A stretch of DNA of 64,000 nucleotides from Eurosta solidaginis (lineage: Eukaryota; Arthropoda; Insecta; Diptera; Tephritidae), in contig NC_090323.1 of the NCBI RefSeq assembly GCF_040869045.1, positions 156,074,426-156,138,425 on the forward strand, written 5' to 3'. A model generated the notes under the pieces. It was not told the origin of the DNA and ran no database searches. It saw only the letters and a program-made list of their open reading frames with translations. Below are positions 31,417 to 44,396 of the stretch, piece by piece. Position 1 is the first letter of the stretch. The number at the start of each line of letters is the position of its first letter. The translations under genes were made by a program, and so were the position numbers.

Positions 31417-31647
31417 GGTTGGCTCATTTCATCAACTGATTTTATGTCTTTCATTTCACTGGAGTAGGGACTGTCAAAGGAAGATGGCAAAATCAAAATG
31501 AAAACAAAACACTGAACACATTTTCTTACAACACACAAAAAAATTTCAAAGTTTTATGTTTTCATTCCATTCCATTCAACTAATACCAACACGCGCATTT
31601 TGACAGTCTCAACAAAGATATGTTGTTACTGTAGAGATGAGCCAACC
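31417..31647. repeat. Inverted pair GGTTGGCTCAT, MITE-like
   Basis: GGTTGGCTCAT at 31417-31427 and ATGAGCCAACC at 31637-31647 are exact reverse complements 231 bases apart. There is no coding content and no convincing duplication, so mobility is only suggested. Confidence 0.35.
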
Positions 31648-33012
31648 AGCTATCAAATTAATATTGTGTAAGCTAAATAGAGTTGTATGAACACCACTCA
31701 ATTTAAATCGAAATGGCTTCAATTTATTTTTCTGTTTGAACATAGTATAACATTACAAATATACGTTCATATCTAATTGACCCAGATAACTACCATGAGT
31801 TCTTTCGCATTTGCCCAGTCGCCCAATATATTGATGCGTCATACCAAACTGCTCAAGCAGGAATCATATTGACAATATGTACATAGGTCAATATAATTTG
31901 CTGACAAACCATTCCTCACTATTGAGTCATGCACCTTTAGTATGTAAATATTAATGTAAGTATGTATATATGTATAGGTTAAGAACTTTTGTATAAATAG
32001 GAATGAATTTTATCAATAAAGCAATTAATCTGATTTTAGCGCTGAACATAAGCGCCCAAAAATCTCTTTTGTATTAATAATAAAATAAAAAAAAAAAAAA
32101 AAATAAATGGTACAACATTTATTTAAATGAAACAAATATTTAAATTCGTTAAATCTTCGTAATTTTTTGTAGGTGGTATGCAATATTTTATACCTATGTA
32201 TGTAGGTTCTACAAGTAAATTTTATATATGCGGTAACTCAGGTGGGAGAGGTACAGGGCGCGTTAGTGGGAGTACGAGTGAGAATGGGAGTGAAACAAAA
32301 AGGTAAATTTGCGATATGTCCGTAACTATTTAAATGGGATATCCCATATTAAGTATATAAATTCCACATATGAGCGTATTTAGATGGGAAGAGCTAGAGG
32401 GCGTGGAAGTGGGGGCAAGAGTGTGAATGAAACAAAAATTTAGTTCGCAATGCCTCCTTAATTATTTTGATGTGTTATCGTATATAGGTACCGTTTATGA
32501 AGTAATTTAGGTAGAAGTGGTAGAGAGAATAAAAATGAGAGTGGGAATGCGAATGAGAGTAGGAGTAGAAGTGGGAATCACTTTGTGAGTGAGAGAGAGA
32601 ATTAAATTGAGAAGGCAGTGGAGGTAAAGGGCATAAGGAAAGAACAAGGATAAAAAGGGGAAATGGAAGAAAAAGTAGTAAAGTTGTAGGCTATTCGATG
32701 ATTTAAAGACTGGTTGAGGGAAGAGAAGCTCAAATTTCAATTATAGGACAAGTCTATAAATATTTTGTATGGTTCTATGTTCATGTTTATATGTATTCGC
32801 AGGAATCAGGTATTCAGGCCAGCAGAATGTGTCCTTTGGTGCTTTTCATACTTTATTGTGTTCATATTTTGCATTACGCTGTGTGTTTTTTTCACCAACC
32901 GGATTATTGTGTTAAAATGATTAAATTAAATGTGAATAAATTACAAAACACACGCACACGTACACATTGACTCCATATTTATTTTCCGTTTTAACTTAAC
33001 TGATTATATTTT
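31648..33012. other. Anonymous stretch with a GAGAGT-rich patch
   Basis: Around 32235-32660 the plus strand is purine-rich with GAGAGTGGGAATG-like phrases. An A run is at 32083-32102. No gene was recognised. Confidence 0.45.
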
Positions 33013-34531
33013 TATACTCAGCGGAGCAGAGCTCACAGAGTATATTAACTTTGTTCGCATAACGGTAATCCGTAACGGCATAAACTATTCGAGATAGATA
33101 TATACTTCTATATATCAAAATGACCTGGGTGAAAAAAGAAATTCATTTAGCCATGTCCGTCCGTCCGTCCGTCTGTAAACACGATAACTTCAGTAAATTT
33201 TGAGGTATCTTCATTAAATTTGGTACGTAGGTTCCTGGGCGCTCATCTCAGACCGCTATTTAAAATGAACGAAATTGGACTACAACCACGCCCACTTTTT
33301 TGATTTCGAAAATTTCGAAAAACCGAAAAAGTGCGATAATTCATTACCAAAGACGGACAAAGCGATGAAACTTGGTAGGTGCGTTGACCTTATGACGGAA
33401 AACAGGAAATTAGTAAATTTTTGGACAATGGGCGTGACACCTTCTTTTAAGGTAATTTAAAAGTTTTGCAAGCTGTATTTTCGCAGTCGTTGAAAATATC
33501 ATGATACAATTTTGCAGGTACGTTGCCCCTATTACCATATGTGCGCTAAATAAAAATTAGCAAAATCGGATGACGAACACGCCCACTTTACAAAAAATTT
33601 TTTTTAAAGTCAAATTTTAACAAAAAATTTAAAATCTTTACAGTACATATATAAATTATGCCAACATTCAACTCCAGTAATGATATGGTGCAACCAAATA
33701 CAAAAATAAAAGAAAATTTCAAAATGGGCGTGGCTCCGCCCTATTTCATTTAATTCGTCTAGAACACTTTTGAGGCCATAAGTCGAACCAGTCGGTAGGT
33801 GCATAGATTCTATGACGATAACTGTTTTTTGTGAAAATGGTCTAAATCGGTTGAAGCCACGCCCAGTTTTTATACACAGTCGACCGTCTGTCCTTCCGCT
33901 TGGCCGTTAACACGATAACTTGACCAAAAATCGATATATATTAACTAAACTTAGTTCATGTACTTATCTGAACTCACTTTATCTTGGTATAAAATATGGC
34001 CGATATCCGACTATGACCACGCCCACTTTTGCAATATCGAAAATTACGAAAAATGAAAAAATTTCCATAATTCTGTACCAAATATGAAAAAAGAGATGAA
34101 ACATGGTAATTGGATTGGTTTACTGACGCAAAATTTAACTTTAGAAAAAACTTTGTAAAATGGGTGTGACACCTACCATATCAAGTAGAAGAAAATAAAA
34201 AAGCTCTGCAGGGCGAAATCAAAAGCCCTTGGAATCTTGGCAGGAATACTGTTCGTGGTATTACATATATAAATAAATTAGCGATACCCGACAGATGATG
34301 TTCGGGGTCACCCTGGCCCACATTTCGGTCGATATCTCGAAAAACTATGGCGCACTCCCTTTTAAAATACTCTTTAATACCTTCTATTTGAAACCAATGT
34401 CATACAAATACATTCCAGGGTTACCCTAGGTTCATTTTGTTAAATGGGTATTTTCCCTTATTTTATTTCCAAAGCTTTCAGCTGAGTATGTAATGTTCGG
34501 TTACACCCGAACTTAGCCTTCCTTACTTGTT
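33013..34531 (-). repeat. INE-like repeat, copy 4, full length
   Basis: On the plus strand it opens with TATACTCAGCGGAGCAGAGC and closes with CCTTCCTTACTTGTT, so the repeat is minus-oriented. It holds the (GTCC)n run at about 33155-33173 after TTAGCCAT, the GGGCGTGG segments and ends related to CTCAGCTGAG. About 1.5 kb and non-coding. Confidence 0.7.
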
Positions 34532-35205
34532 AATTTTGTTGTTCTTTTTATTATGTGCTCATTTAACTGTAATATTTTATTTTAACACATGCAAACTGGC
34601 GCACACACACATTCATTCACACATTATTCCATATAATTTTCTCTTAGCATGCCTCTGCGGCGCTGCCTTGACACAAAAGGTGTTATTTTTATAAATGTTG
34701 GTACTACACAATTAAATATGAACGAATACACGCAAATGAATTTCAATATAGAGCAACCGTCGTACGGGGCGTATACGGGACATGAAATGGCGATTGCAAG
34801 TGAAAGTTGTCGCTGCGCAGGCATTCATTGAGCCTATGATTGCATGAAAAGTTTTGCGTGCGTGTGTGTTTGTATGTGTGTTTGTTGCCCATTTGTATAT
34901 TTATACATTTATATGCAAATCTTTGTTTTAAAGAGGAGTGCTGTGATTGTGTAGGTTTATCGTGTCTGATATGGTAAACATTTTTTGTAACATCTGTTAC
35001 ACACGAAAACTTTGTTTTATTTTTATTTTTTCCTTTTTATTTTTTTTTTTTTAAGAAATTTAAATCGTGCGCGTAAAAGCGGCATATACAGCAAATATCA
35101 TTAAAAAAACAATTCGCTTGATGAATGAATGAAAATAAGTGAAAGCAATGAATGTCGGTGGTTCCAATTGGGGTGATTCTAAAGTTATTCATACGATTTA
35201 ATACC
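34532..35205. other. Anonymous stretch
   Basis: It has (GT)n-like text near 34861-34885 and T runs near 35030-35053. No gene was recognised. Confidence 0.5.
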
Positions 35206-36500
35206 CAACTGTCCTACACTTGCACCAGTACTGTAGAAGATAGCCCTTGACGTTACCACGAGGCATAGATTCGTCGTAGCTAGCGATTTCGATGTGTGAG
35301 CTATCTAGTGCTGCTCTCAACACACTTCACCGAAAGAAAAAGTCCTGCTGGAAGCATTTGTATGTTGGATATAGTGCTGCTAAACACAGGTGATCAGTAC
35401 ACCTTCTCCAGAAACGGATTTGGTTCCATAATCGACCTACAATTTAGTGCAATCTTTTCATCTAATGCCATTGTTAATGACCGATATTGAAGCGGCCTGC
35501 CATTTGTCGATGACTAGGAAATCAAATTGCAAGCAACACAGTCCTATTCACTGTTGGAACGAGCACATACAATCATTAAGAAAAGAATGTGTCCAGGCCA
35601 AATGTCGTTTCGGAAGATCAATAGGCCTAATAACGTAGAATGCAGAACTATTATTGAAGATGCGCGCCACGCACTAAAGTCTGCGAGCAACAATGCCTTA
35701 TTAATCTTTGCGATAAGACCGATGGCAGCCCATGGGGACCAGCTTACAAAATTGTGCTTATGAAGTTGAAAAATAAGAGACAGCCGACGCCAATATAGCG
35801 ACTAAAAGATCACAAGTCGCCTGGTCCAGATGTCAACGAAGTATTTGAATTTGAAAACACGCAAATATTCATGAATTTGTTTAATATTCCCAACAATCTG
35901 GAAGTGCCAGACGTTCGTGTTACTGCCAAGACCTAGAAAAAATTCGGCGGAACCATCAAGTTACACACACATATGCCTGCTGAGCTCCGCCGGCAAAGTT
36001 CTTGAGCGAGTTCTCTATAATCATCTCGAAACAGAAACTGAAGAGGTATATCAGGAAACAAGTTCGGAGTGAGAAAAGAAAGATCTACCACTGACACTGC
36101 AAACATAGTCAAGATAGTGACCAAAGATGCAATAAGTGGCACTCGTTGGTCGAATGCTCTAAAAGATATTATCTTATCGCAACCTTAGATGTAAAAATCG
36201 CTTTGAACTCCTGCTAGTTGGGAAAAAAGTATTAAATATTCTGGATCGCATAGGATTTTGTTACAATTTTCGAAGGATCATAGGCAGAATACATAAAGTC
36301 AGCTGTGTCGAAAAACTGCACGGTACAGGGCGAGTTACCATTGGGTCTATGCGCCTTGCCAAACAAAGCTTTTTCAAAAACCAGTCCTGCCACACTATCT
36401 ACGGCCCTTGATATAAAACAGAGCAAAGTGGGCTAAATTTTAAGGCTGCAAACCCACTTAAATTCGTTCCGTAAAGCTATGAGTCTACTTGACTGGAAGA
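35206..36500 (+). pseudogene. R1-clade LINE remnant (endonuclease to RT)
   Basis: Frames change every 100-200 bases, but the order is clear. The endonuclease has FVVASDFDVWA-like text near 35270, LDIVLLNTGDQYTFSRNG and SIIDLQFSAI at 35360-35455. A linker follows (HCWNEHIQSLRKECV at 35540, matching YCWNSEIAELRKTCH of the intact R1 at 14980, then PWGPAYKIVLMK near 35730). RT pieces follow: SPGPDVNE near 35820, SAGKVLERVLYNHLE near 35990 and ATLDVKIAL near 36180. Stops and shifts throughout make it an old fossil. Confidence 0.65.
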
Positions 36501-36599
36501 GATACATTTATCTCTACGTACAAGAATGTGTGATTCCACATTTTTTTCTCTTCCTAATATAGAAAGTAGTTGAGGCATATGGATCGCTAAAATGAGAGT

Positions 36600-36890
36600 A
36601 GTTACTCGGACTTCCCCGGTTTTGGACATATCGCTAAGACGAAGACTAAAACTATACAAATTTAGTCTTATCACTTAAACTAGAAGACAGCACATGCTAA
36701 GCTTTATTACTGAGTATTGCTTTTTGGCATCAGACTTCCCCAGAGGAAAGAGATACTTTTTAACTGCAATTCCTGCTGTCGAGACGATTTTTCAAATCAA
36801 TTGTTCGCAGAACAAACTTCTGATAACACTAGGAACACACTTAATCTGCCGGATCTCCTTTGGAACCGTCCAGTTCAACCTAACTTTACC
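36600..36890 (+). pseudogene. LOA 3' end fragment, heavily decayed
   Basis: The text SLRRRLKLYKFSLIT and YCFLASDF parallels NLRLTKLLLSLK and HCLLASHAF of the copy at 19990-20090. It is followed by AACAAACTTCTGATAACACT and CCAGTTCAACCTAAC, the LOA 3' UTR and tail. It lies downstream of the R1 fossil in the same orientation. Confidence 0.6.
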
Positions 36891-36929
36891 TATTTGCGTT
36901 ATAGCTTCTTCTTTCGCTCCACTCGGCTC

Positions 36930-37225
36930 CATTATACTCGCTATATGTAAATGTGTGCATTCCCCCCAGCGGGTCAGGGCGCTTAGAATATATCCGCGAC
37001 AAGGTATGCCTGTCATAAGAGACCTAAAATACCCAAATGATTCAAAGGATTGTGTAGCGCAACCTCTAAGGGGTCGCTTCTCTTGCCCAATTGTCAATCG
37101 ATGGTGGAGCTTGTATCTTAATGGTGCTTTGTTACCAGATCTATATCCGGAAAAGAGCCATCAATATCGATAGCTCTTCACAAAACCTTCGGGGAGTGTC
37201 TTTATCGCTACAACAGCAACAGCAT
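36930..37225 (+). repeat. Dispersed repeat ending in a CAACAGCAACAGCA tail
   Basis: The segment contains CAGCGGGTCAGGGCGCTTAG, CGACAAGGTATGCCTGTC and CTTCGGGGAGTGTCTTTATC, then CGCTACAACAGCAACAGC. I recall this sequence as an abundant dipteran interspersed repeat ending in a (CAA)n-like tail, probably a LINE or SINE end. That recollection could not be checked. Confidence 0.4.
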
Positions 37226-38450
37226 TTGCAGCTTTCACTCTTATAAATTTCATTAAAAATAAAAATTAGTGAGCAAAGTAAAACTTTATTCAATGCAATA
37301 TGTGTTTGTATGCATGTATGTGTGTGTGTTGGCAATTCATAAAATACATTTTTAAAAACAATTGTAAAAGTTTTATTAAATATATATGCACACAATATAT
37401 TGTAAACCATTCACTAGGGAAATATACCCCAGCCACAGGCGACAGAAGTGATCTTTCGTTGTATTACAGAAGTAAACCGGATAAAGAAGGCGTAAACAAA
37501 AACTTTGTTATAAAAGTGTAATTTATTGAAATATGTTACCATATTTTAGCATTCAAAATAGTCTAGGCACTACTTGCTTGTTCGTATAGGAAGGCGTGTC
37601 AACAAATCAAGTTGAGAGTGCGGCTGCCGCTCATGCATATGTTAATGTTGAAAAGCGCCAACAACAACAAAAAATCTACATACTTTAAACGCTTATGGTT
37701 ACAATTCAACATGAATATATGTATGTAGGGTATTAGGAAAAGCAACAAGTGAATAAATATGTCAACAGGCAGGAAATGAGCGTTTGTGGCATAAACGAGT
37801 ATGTAAGTGAATAAAAGTGTTGAACAGCAAAATGAAAGGTTAAAGGGTACAAAGGTGGCGTAGAAATTCATAGATTACTGTGTGATGTAGAAAAGCGCAT
37901 TATAGGGAATCAGTTTAGTCATTATGATGACTGAAGTTTAGTTAGTGTGTGGAGCATTTTAAAAAGAGTAATTTTTCCATCTAAACTAAAATATATATTT
38001 AAAAAACATGTAAATGTGACAAGAAAAATGTCAAAAATGAAACAAAAATAGAAGTTTGCTTTACTTAATGCCTCAAAAATAATATTTCTTAGGACTTAAA
38101 GTTACACAATCAGACTTCGGTTGTAAAGTAAGCCATGAAATTCCCGAAAATATGTCTAAAGACAAGGTGTAAGCACTAAGTACTCTTGAAGTTCGATGTG
38201 TAAATATAAAGGTTTAGATCGAGCTATCCTTATAGAAAGATCGTAGATCAAAAGCTTTGTTAAGAGGGAGGTATTTCAGAAGACCGGTTAAAATGGTTGT
38301 AGCTGAAAAAAATTAGTTTTTTGTCATAAAAGCTAAAAATTTAACTTATTATTCACAATTCGATAGAGAGAGAAATAAATTGGTAAAGCAGAAAAAAGAT
38401 TCATGTATTTTTTTAATAATATGCATAGTTTAACATTTTAAGTCGTTAAC
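37226..38450. other. Anonymous A+T-rich stretch
   Basis: No gene or repeat terminus was recognised. Confidence 0.5.
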
Positions 38451-38455
38451 GAATT

Positions 38456-38563
38456 TCTTTTCTTTTATCTTCTTTTCTTTTCTCTTCTTTTTTTTTCTTT
38501 TCTTTTCTTTTCTTTTCTTTTCTTTTCTTTTCTTTTCTTTTCTTTTCTTTTCTTTTCTTTTCT
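38456..38563. repeat. (TTTTC)n microsatellite
   Basis: About 20 units of TTTTC (AAAAG on the minus strand), nearly pure in the last 80 bases. Confidence 0.9.
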
Positions 38564-38604
38564 AGCTAGCTGGAAAAGCTCCGGTCGCGTAGATAAGCAT
38601 GAAC

Positions 38605-38829
38605 TCAATATGCTGTTTCTTCTTCTTCTTCTCCATCCAATATGGTATTGGATTCGGCATCAGACGGCAGACTTTTAGTGGATGAGATTGAGGACCTGTT
38701 CATGCTCACCTGGTTCAAATGCGTAGTACTTGCGTATATCACTTCTCGCGTTCCCTGGTGGCGAGGCCTCTTAAATGAGTACTCTATTAGAATGCCCAGG
38801 TTTCCAAGTTTTAAGCAGAAACTGTTCAT
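38605..38829 (-). other. Unidentified open frame of 74 codons, acidic C-terminus
   Basis: The minus frame ends in ILDGEEEEETAY and a stop. It contains FKRPRHQGTREVIYASTTH and a Ser-rich stretch. A CAGGTGAGC donor-like site lies inside. I do not recognise it; it might be a terminal exon or chance. Confidence 0.2.
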
Positions 38830-38883
38830 CCATTATTTTATTTTTCTCCTTTATGGGGAGTATATTGCAAAATACCCAGCATA

Positions 38884-39730
38884 AAAATGGCTGGGTTTTT
38901 GTTTTATAAGTAACTATGAGCGGGGATTTTGTTACGGCTCTGAACTTTAGGGACAATTGCGCCTGTATGTCCGCCAAAAATGTAGGTAATTTAGTAGCGC
39001 CACTCACAGTGTTTTTGGGTGCCTAATGACATGACGTAGACGGCAAATACTTGCAATATTTTCTTTGTTCACATTTTAAATAAGGACACCGACGATTGGG
39101 TCGGTTATAGCGCCAGGTTAAGCGATGCCGAAAAACAGAAAGGCTTCGTGTAATGCAACAGGTCACTCCTTTGCCCACGGGCCTGTATACAAAGTTTCAG
39201 CTGATGCAGCACTGCTTTCTAATCGAGTATTCCATATAGTATCGAACTCTCGAACAGGTCTATCGAGAGAGTCAGTATCAATACCCATCGTCTTTTTCGA
39301 CAAAACTCCGGAAGGAAACATAATCTTTTGTACACCACAAAGCTGTTGCTGTAAGTCGGCCTGTTCAAATCGATCACTAGCTCCCTTATATTTGCGTTAT
39401 GTTCTTTAATTTGACTGCTGTCTAATTGTTGATGCCCCTAAAACATCTCTTAAGTTCAATAATTCTTGACCAGCCTCAGTGGATGTGCTGATTCTGCTAT
39501 TGGCTACTGCCGCTCAACTCTTGCCCGTTCACCCTACCATAGCAGTATTATCCAGTATGTTCCAAGCGCGCTAGTGCATCCGACGTAAACCACCTTCTTT
39601 CTTTCATAAGACTTTTAGTATACAGCTAATATTTTGGGCCCTAAATGATTCTTCTTTCTTTGAAAATAAATACAATACTTACTTCCAAAACTCCATTTAT
39701 TTATTCAGGTTTTTGAAACAAATTAGCAAT
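38884..39730. other. Anonymous stretch
   Basis: A 94-codon plus frame (39125-39409) with Cys-rich QSCCCKSACSN is unrecognised and may be chance. Nothing else was found. Confidence 0.35.
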
Positions 39731-39754
39731 ACGGGCAATCCCCGCTTAACTCAT

Positions 39755-40080
39755 ACAAATAGACAACATTGGTTAATTCGTTGAAGTTCTATAAATAGAA
39801 CAAAAACCGCAACAATACCAAGTTTCTTTGAAAACCGCCTCACCAACATGCATAACTTTAACACATAATTACATACGATGTATGTAGTGTGTAAGAGAAT
39901 AAAATATGCAAAAAAGGCAATTGGGAAAAAATTTACAACAACTAATGCATGACGTGGCTGAATGCGTTTGTAACACTTTAACCATCATAAGAGTGCGGGT
40001 TAAAATCCCACTCCCGGGATAAAAGGCTTTGAAGAGATTTACAAGGTATAATCGAAACAGTTGCCGCCTTGTACGTCCTG
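39755..40080 (+). mobile_element. tRNA-derived SINE candidate, copy 2
   Basis: It parallels 22950-23255: ATTGGTTAATTCGTTGAAG, TCTATAAATAGAAC, an A-box-like TGGCTGAATGCG at 39955-39966 and a mutated B box GGTTAAAATCC at 39998-40008. The two copies differ at scattered sites, as expected of an interspersed family. Confidence 0.5.
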
Positions 40081-40490
40081 ATGTCACGTTGTTTAAATTT
40101 TTCCCAAATTATTAAACAAATTTTTGAGTTATGTTTGGTTTACTCTATGCACCACAAAATCATCAGCCATAAAATTAATTTAGACACCAAAATATATATA
40201 TTGCTTCGTAAGAAATTCGTGTCATCATTTCCATTGTCTTCACTTATGATTGTATTAATTTTTCACTTGAACACGTTTCTTTTGCTCTGCTAACAATAAT
40301 TACTTAGACCACAAAAACAACCACAAATTGATTGGATTAAATTGAAACCAACACGTTATGAGTTTATTCAAACGAAGTTACAGCATTTGATATATATAGA
40401 ACACACATACACACACATGAATATTAGACCGTGTAGAAAAAGCAAAATATCTATCGCTTTGTAAGATTATAATTACTAAATATGTTGGCA
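40081..40490. other. Anonymous A+T-rich stretch
   Basis: Nothing recognisable was found. Confidence 0.5.
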
Positions 40491-40493
40491 TAG

Positions 40494-41195
40494 TATGGTT
40501 GAACTGACTGGACCGTGAAGACGTCACACAAGACTGAATGAGTCCATAGTGTTACAGGAAGTTTGCTCAAAGAACAAACTGAAAAGCTTTATCAGAAGCT
40601 AGGGACCAGTGTTGTAAAATAACTCCGTCCTCTTGACAAATTATAGAAGATTTCTAGGACATATGCTAATTGCTGCTTCCAGCGCAAGATACGAGCACAA
40701 AAACTTGCGCTATCGTCATTTTTCATTTCATTTCCATCTATTCCATCTGTCCAGAAACCCAAAATAGATGTGCATTTCCTCCTACCACGAATTGACGCGG
40801 CTGCACTTTAAGCTATTTTCCTCTAGTGTCTTTAGTGCTTTAGTCACGACTTCTAGTTTCGCCTGAGAAACACTAAAGCGCTTTGACAGCTTGTAGAATT
40901 TGTTAATTTCCAGATCTGCGCAGTATACCAGAGACCCTACTCCTTCCTTTACTTTGGAACTATTGGTATACACATGTATCGCTTCTTCTGCCATTTGAGC
41001 GCCTTTGCGCTAATTTTCCGACTCGATTGAGGTCCATGGAAGCGCAGGTAAGGAGATAGGTAGTTAGGGACTACGCCCGTATGGCCTGCGCTCAAGCTGA
41101 GTCCGTTTGTAGTTTCAACGCTATGTTCTTTACACCAGATATGCAGGTGGAATATGCCGAATGGCATGCGGAGCAGCCGTCGGTGCTGTTTTCAG
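40494..41195 (-). pseudogene. LOA copy 3, RNase H to 3' end, split copy
   Basis: The plus strand near 40497 reads GTTGAACTGACTGGACC, the decayed LOA 3' end. Further up the minus frame gives EAIHVYTNSSKVKEGVGSLVY and ALKTLEENSLKCSRVN, homologous to the RNase H of the other copies but with Y-T-N in place of Y-T-D. The copy is interrupted at about 41195 by another LINE and resumes near 43130. Confidence 0.65.
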
Positions 41196-43125
41196 AGCTT
41201 ATTTATTTATTTATTTATTTCTTCTTACAGCTTATACTAAGCCTAGCTTATATCTATATGTAGTAATTAAGATGTAATCTAATTTAAGTTATTTATATGA
41301 ATCTATTAACTGCCCAAATGGAGTGAGAGATAGGTAGCAGACGAATGACACCAACGCAAGGAGTGTACCAGTTGTATCTGACGATGTCAACGTATTTAAA
41401 GAGCGAGGGCAACATTTGAACGGCGATGCACTTATTAGGTTGAGTACTCGGGATGTATGCAATACTATTGGTGATTCGAAAGTTGGCCCACCTTGCACTA
41501 GAATGGCAGTGTTCTACAGTAATTGTACAATTTGTGTTTAAATTAGATTTTACTTCATTTGGTAATTCGTTGTAGAATTTTAGTCCTTTATAGTACAAAC
41601 TGCATTTGTGTGCTTCTGTTCTATAAGCTGGTAAAGTAAAATCATTCTTCTTCTTGTATTTACGGAATGAACATTTCTAACATATTTTATGTTACTTTTC
41701 AAATAATCAGGTAAGTTGCTTTCTATTATGTTTCTAATAAACTTCATCGCATGATAAAATAGTATCTGTTTAATGCTTAGGAAATTTAGAGCCGCGAGCA
41801 CATCTCTGATAGGTGTGTCATAGCGTTTCCTAAGGATAAATCGATTAGCTCGGTTCTGTTGCTTTTGTAGTTTGTAAATTTGGCGATCTCTCATTATGCA
41901 AAAATAATGTTGGACAATATATGAAGTGCTTTTCGATTATCGATCTGTAAAACATTACGTTGTACCGTGTGCTTAAACACTTGCAGGTTCTTTGCATGAA
42001 ATATATCTTTTTGGCTATTTTCCCAGCCGTGTAATCGATGTGCTCACTAAAGTTGAGTTTATCATCTATTTTGATTCCTAAATACTTGATGAAAGTACTG
42101 ACTTTGTCAATAGCTCCGCTGTTTACATTTAGAAGTGGTAACCCATTGTTTTGAAAATTCCTTCTTGATATAACCATAAATTATGTTTTGCTTATATTCG
42201 GTTTCAATCTATTCGAGCATAACCAATCATATACTCTGTTTAAGTCTTCTGGTAATTTTATATATATTTTAGTGATATTATACCACAGTACTTTAGATAA
42301 TTGATTATATCATTAATATAAATATTAAACAGTATAGGGGCCAGGACAGACCCTTGCAGAAGTCCAAGAGGCACTTCTCTTTTTTCTGACAGGGATGATC
42401 CAATTACAGTTCTTTGACTTCTCTTCATAATAAAGTTTTGGAACCATTTTAGCTCCGTTTCAGTAACACCTATGATATAAAGTTTTTTAGCAACAAATGT
42501 TGATCGATAGTCTCAAAAGCACGTTTTAAGTCTAGTAATATAGCTATCATATGTATATCTCTGCTCGGATCTTCTTTCCAGTTAGCTAAAACAAGGTTCA
42601 AGGCACTTTCACAAGAATGTTTTTTTCGAAAACTTGATTGCTCCGGTATAATAATTTTATTATATTCTAGGTACTTCACTAGCTGGTGGTTAACTACCGT
42701 TTCCAGTATCTTTTCATCATACGCTAACGTATTAATTGGTGTTATCTCATCAGCTCTTATAGTATTCTAGACTTTCTCTATTGGTACCACAATTGAAGTT
42801 TTCCATAGGTTAGAAACTACCCCTTTGTCTAGACTGTCATTTACAATTTGAGTATACAAGTATCCCATGTATGTTATAGAGTCCCTTATGATGCCTTCAG
42901 TTATAAGTTTTTGCGCTACAATTTTATTTTTGAATTTACTAACTATTTCTAGCATATCGCTTGTAGATACCTTCTGAAATTTGAAGGTAAGAGGGCCATT
43001 TTGAACAGCCGAAAGTGCTACGCTATTGTTTTTAATGTGAATATTCCAGCTGATTTTGACTATACTGTCGATGAAATAATTATTGAGCGACTGGGCTATT
43101 TCAGCTTCAGTTAAGTGTTAGTGTT
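41196..43125 (-). mobile_element. CR1/L2-type non-LTR retrotransposon, 5'-truncated
   Basis: On the minus strand the element ends in an (AAAT)n-like tail (plus strand TTATTTATTTATTTATTTA near 41200). Reading upstream are YYKGLKFYNELPNEVKSN, QNRANRFILRKRYDTP, FIKYLGIKIDDKLNFSEHID, PEQSSFRKKHSCESALN and ILLDLKRAFETIDQHLL. The thumb and C-terminal style plus a short tandem tail fit the CR1/L2 group rather than LOA or R1. Several frames are needed and the 5' part (endonuclease) is missing. It divides LOA copy 3 in two. Confidence 0.65.
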
Positions 43126-43129
43126 GATA

Positions 43130-43856
43130 ACGTACACGCACGAAAGACCCCACGTACTTCTCATTATTATTTTGCATGCATTAAGAGCCGACGAGGTTTG
43201 TTTACTCTCTCTACTTACTATTTAGAATAGTTCCTAGATATTTGGTACATTAGGCATAGACTAATTAGACACTTTATACCTCCTTGTAAATGAGACTCTA
43301 TTCGTGTTATCAGCATTGGCGCTCAACCCGACTTTAGATGCCCAAGCATGTATATCCCGTATCGCCCGATGCATTAAAGAGCTAATTGTTGGAAAGCAAT
43401 TTCTCGTTATAAAAACTGCAACGTCATATGCGTACGCCATAAGTATCACGGATACCACATCAAAAAATCTGAGCAGTTGGTTGATGACCAGCGTCCACAG
43501 CAGAGGTGACATTACCAAGCCGCGTGCCTCTCACCACTGATTTTGTGGCCTCATACAGCCCACACTACAAAGTAATCTTCCTACAATTAGGCATGTAACC
43601 GATCCATCTCACTGGGCCCGGATGTATTTCAATGTACTTAAGAAACTACATGATCGTCTGCTTATAGGCATTGCTGAAAGAGCCGAAAATGCCTCCTTAT
43701 ATTCCTATGTTTATAACCACACTTTGCAGTGCCGTATCTACCGACTTGCCTTTGGTGTACACATGTTGTGTTTCGGTGAAAAGTTTTTCATCCATGTTGG
43801 ACTTTATATGAATATCTATCGGCCTCTGTGTTGGTATAGGGCTTGGTAAATTGTTA
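43130..43856 (-). pseudogene. LOA copy 3, RT part
   Basis: The minus frame 43518-43261 gives MSPLLWTLVINQLLRFF, LMAYAYDVAVFIT (the YADD box reads YAYD) and DIHAWASKVGLSANADNT, homologous to 5901-6170. Flanking sequence continues this homology in other frames. It is collinear with 40494-41195 once the CR1/L2 insert is removed, apart from a short missing stretch. Confidence 0.7.
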
Positions 43857-44396
43857 GTGTACTAAGCATTCTACTAGCACTAAAAACATTTATTTCTTTA
43901 GGCTACCTTTTTATTGGTTGGTCTAATACGTACTTATGTCTAAGTGATTATGTACAAACATTCATTATTTTCATTGAATTATTACTCACATTCATTTTTC
44001 ATTTACTTATGTAATACTATTAGCTTTATTGCTACTGCCAAACACCAGCCAAGTCAAAAGTCATCGAAAGTCAGAAAGCAATCAGCTTAATTATTGGTTT
44101 CATGATAACGTAATTAATTATGTTAATCTAATCACTTTGCTTATACAAACCAACGTATATGTGTATAACTACAAAAACAACAAATACATAATCAATAAAC
44201 ATAATTCAGTGTAACTGAAACTTTGTAATTACATTACCAACAAACAAGATTTCGAAGTACTGCAACTTTGGCAATGAGTGAGTCAGTCAGTCAATAGCTA
44301 ACGGCAAACAGTTACCAATATTCATAGTTTCATTTATATATATGTAGGTAAGGATGTAACCCGATTTATGGATTGCTCGTACAATAGGGAATAGAA
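43857..44396. other. Anonymous A+T-rich stretch
   Basis: Nothing recognisable was found. Confidence 0.5.
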
